Below, piece by piece: positions 6,116 through 7,991 of a DNA stretch of 7,991 nt. The position numbers were made by a program, and so were the translations under genes. The notes under the pieces were generated by a model. The model saw only the letters and a list, made by a program, of their open reading frames with translations. It did not search any database and was not told the origin of the DNA. The stretch is from Chloroflexota bacterium (lineage in GTDB: Bacteria; Chloroflexota; Anaerolineae; UBA4142): positions 1 through 7,991 of the forward strand of contig JACQEA010000344.1 in assembly GCA_016200825.1 (NCBI GenBank), read 5' to 3'. Numbering within the stretch: position 1 is the first letter of the stretch; every line of letters begins with the position of its first letter.

Positions 6116-6856
6116 ATGATTGATGAAGAAAAAGCAAACCCGCGAACCGCCCCTGCATCTGATTCAGAACCAACGCAACCGGCGGAGGCAGAAAAGCCTG
6201 ACGAAGGAAATATTTTCGGTACGGTGATAACGCTCACGATCGCCGCGATCGCGCTCTTTGGTGTGTACTTTGCAAATTTCGTCGGCGAGGTGGGCGGTAA
6301 AGCCAGCGGCGCGTTGACGGACGCGCTTGCCGCGACCGTCAACCGCGAAAAAGCGCAAGTCACTTCCAACACCTGGCTGTTTCAGGATTTGCGCGCGTAC
6401 ACCCATCAACAAATTTTGCTCGCGTTGGCGGACGCCGCGCAAACCGACGCGGACGCCGCGGAATCGCGCAAACAGAGCGATACGGCAACCATTTTGCGCG
6501 ATCAAGCCGCGGGCTATCGCACCGAAGCGGATGCCGAAGGCGGATTTTATTCTTCCAGTTATGTTTTAGCCGATGGCACGTTCGACGAAAAATCTTTTTT
6601 GGAACATCAATTCCGTTTTGAATCGCGCAATCGCAATGTGAATCCCGCCAAAGAATTTGAGAAAGCCGAGTTTTACTTTGAGCGGCGCAAATCGTTGGAC
6701 GCGCCATCGTTGGGACTCGCTTTTACGTTGCTCTTTTTGGTTTTTGCGGAAATGTCAAAGACCCGCGCGCGTTATTATTGGTTCGGTTTCAGTCTGCTCA
6801 TTTTTATTGTTTCGATGGCATACGTGGTCAACGGCGCGCTGACGATCGGATATTAA
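6116..6856 (+). CDS. Three-helix membrane protein with extracytoplasmic helical loop, function unknown
   Basis: 246 residues. ATG 6116 is the first start after an in-frame stop at 6101-6103, with GAGAG 9 bases upstream. Residues 1-32 are acidic, Pro/Ala-rich and probably disordered. TM1 is at about 33-55. Residues 56-195 form a hydrophilic, mostly helical region, Ala/Asp-rich at 100-142, with an aromatic patch (GGFYSSSYV) and a charged stretch (FEKAEFYFERRK). TM2 (about 197-212) and TM3 (about 221-240) form a hairpin joined by the basic loop KTRAR. By the positive-inside rule that loop is cytoplasmic, so the large region is extracytoplasmic. I do not recognise a named family; it recalls small uncharacterised membrane proteins with one N-terminal helix and a C-terminal hairpin. 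The next gene, 4 bp on, has the same layout, so the two products probably act together. There are no catalytic motifs. Confidence 0.85.
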   Translation: MIDEEKANPRTAPASDSEPTQPAEAEKPDEGNIFGTVITLTIAAIALFGVYFANFVGEVGGKASGALTDALAATVNREKAQVTSNTWLFQDLRAYTHQQILLALADAAQTDADAAESRKQSDTATILRDQAAGYRTEADAEGGFYSSSYVLADGTFDEKSFLEHQFRFESRNRNVNPAKEFEKAEFYFERRKSLDAPSLGLAFTLLFLVFAEMSKTRARYYWFGFSLLIFIVSMAYVVNGALTIGY

Positions 6857-6860
6857 CCAG

Positions 6861-7991
6861 ATGCTTCGCATTCTCCGTCCTACGTTTCTCCTCAAAAAAC
6901 TGGGGTTTGACGAAATCGCCAAAGCGGCAATCGCGTTGATTTCGCTGTGGGCGGGTACCATCGCGGTTTTGCAAAATCAAGTCAACATCGAAAGCGAACT
7001 TTCATTTCGCCGCGCGCAGTCCTTAGCGGTGTCCACGTTCGGTCAACTGACGCGCACGGATGAACGCGTGACGCACAATCTCGGCATCTATGCCGCGTGG
7101 ACGAATGCGCGCTTGCAAGTGGATCAAGCGGAAGGTCGCGCCAAAGCCGCGCGCTTGCAAGGCGACGAACTGGAAGCGCAAAAAGCGTTGACCAACGCGG
7201 CGCGATGGCGCGCGGTTCAAAAAACTTCCGCCAGTTTGACGCCGCTCCTTTCGGATAAATACAATGGCAACTATACGAGTTACTATGAACAAGAACATTA
7301 CGACGCGTACTTGGAACAAGAAAAGCAATTGGCGGCGACGCGTGAGAGCGCAGAATGGAGCGCAAAATCTTCGCGCTATTCTACCGCGCTGAGCGTCATC
7401 GCGGTTGCGTTGTTCTTGATGGGCATTGCGCTCACCGTAAAAAATCGTGTCAAGTTCGTGTTGGCTTTTGTTGGCTTGATCATGCTCGCGATTACTGTCG
7501 AGTGGGTTATCGAAATTCAATCCGATCCAGTAATTCCAACTCCCGTCGAAGCGATGGAACGTTTTGTGGAAGGACAAATTTTAAGCAATACGGCGTATAA
7601 AGCGACCGGCAAAGAAAAAGTGGATCTAGAAACCAAAGCGTTGGCAGATTTTGATCGCGCGATTCAGTTGTACGATCAGTACGCCGATGCCTATCAGTGG
7701 AAAGGCATGACGCTTTTACAAACGCGATTGTTGGACGCCGACGGGGAACGAAACGCGCAAGCGGCGCAGAGTTTAGAGCGCGCGGTTGAATTAGGGAATG
7801 ACACATCGGTCGTGCATACCAATTTAGGCTGGGCGTACCTGTTGATCGGCAAATATCAAAACGCGATTACCGCGCTGAAAAAAGCGGTTGAAGTTGAACC
7901 CACCGAATGTCAAGCGCATTTGAATTTAGGTTTGGCGTATCTCGCCAACGCGCAAACCGCGAAGGCAAATGAAACGTACGCCGACGCGCGC
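6861..7991 (+). CDS. Membrane protein with same layout plus TPR tail (3' end outside window)
   Basis: 377 codons to the window edge without a stop. ATG 6861 follows the previous stop by 4 bp (CCAG), which suggests one mRNA and translational coupling; an out-of-register stop at 6840-6842 closes the frame upstream. The N-terminus is basic (MLRILRPTFLLKK). TM1 is at about 19-37. Residues 45-170 are helical, with an Ala-rich stretch (76-122) and a Tyr-rich patch (YTSYYEQEHYDAYLEQEKQL). TM2 (about 175-193) and TM3 (about 198-216) form a hairpin over the basic loop KNRVK. After a linker with PVIPTPVEAMERF, residues from about 260 on are TPR-like helices; one canonical 34-residue TPR is at 316-349, another begins at 350, and a degenerate one precedes it. 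TPRs bind partner proteins. Topology predicts that they face outside the cytoplasm. The specific role is unknown. Confidence 0.88.
   Translation, partial: MLRILRPTFLLKKLGFDEIAKAAIALISLWAGTIAVLQNQVNIESELSFRRAQSLAVSTFGQLTRTDERVTHNLGIYAAWTNARLQVDQAEGRAKAARLQGDELEAQKALTNAARWRAVQKTSASLTPLLSDKYNGNYTSYYEQEHYDAYLEQEKQLAATRESAEWSAKSSRYSTALSVIAVALFLMGIALTVKNRVKFVLAFVGLIMLAITVEWVIEIQSDPVIPTPVEAMERFVEGQILSNTAYKATGKEKVDLETKALADFDRAIQLYDQYADAYQWKGMTLLQTRLLDADGERNAQAAQSLERAVELGNDTSVVHTNLGWAYLLIGKYQNAITALKKAVEVEPTECQAHLNLGLAYLANAQTAKANETYADAR
7806..7907 (+). repeat. Canonical TPR motif (34 residues)
   Basis: Residues 316-349 of the TPR membrane protein. TPR-position residues are present: N-L-G-W-A-Y at the start of helix A, G-x-Y-x-x-A between helices, A at the helix B core and P near the end (VEVEPTE). 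The next repeat starts directly (AHLNLGLAYLANAQ). A looser repeat with an insertion (DAYQWKGMTLL ... SLERAVELG) precedes it. Confidence 0.85.

Noticed and set aside
7023..7577. - strand frame of 184 codons opposite the TPR membrane gene
   Set aside because: It is antisense to a + strand gene with clear membrane helices and TPRs, has no domain motifs, and arises from the same codon bias.

Overview
The window comes from an unidentified bacterium of intermediate GC content, with GCG, CGC and ACG as favoured codons. All supported genes lie on the + strand. No rRNA, tRNA, CRISPR array, transposase or replication origin is visible. The filamentous-haemagglutinin (FHA)-type adhesin modules hint at a diderm environmental bacterium. 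The style of the genes would also fit several uncultured phyla, so I assign no taxon.

Bases 2-6008 are the 3' part of one very large secreted adhesin-like gene whose start lies left of the window. It now reads as three pieces (2-658, 683-2242, 2280-6008). The first two are in the same frame and are separated only by one TAG codon (656-658). The second and third are separated by a +1 shift, which can be placed at about base 2219 because a LamG domain reads continuously if that one A is removed. Joined, the window holds about 2,000 codons. The order is: an upstream beta-rich segment; an FHA-type GNGG...VEVSGK...LLIDP segment; a run of 78-residue Thr/Ser/Asn/Gly-rich repeats carrying an inserted F5/8 type C (discoidin) domain and an inserted LamG domain; a long beta-strand-repeat region; a regular solenoid of about 18 residues per rung that contains every cysteine of the protein; and a C-terminal tandem pair of small YWN...W domains. 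The likely role is cell-surface or extracellular binding, with F5/8 and LamG as carbohydrate or matrix-binding modules. No export partner or cell-wall anchor is visible in the window.

Bases 6009-6115 are a short intergenic stretch with a T-tract and a weak promoter candidate. Two genes follow, 4 bp apart, probably one operon: a 246-residue three-helix membrane protein (6116-6856) and a membrane protein with the same layout plus a TPR tail (6861 to beyond the window edge). The two look like a paralogous pair. In the second, the predicted topology puts the TPRs outside the cytoplasm. Their function is not recognised.

The most notable points are the domain cassettes inserted in exact register with a 234-bp coding repeat, the solenoid in which cysteines stack one rung above another, and the single stop and single frameshift in an otherwise clean 6-kb reading frame.
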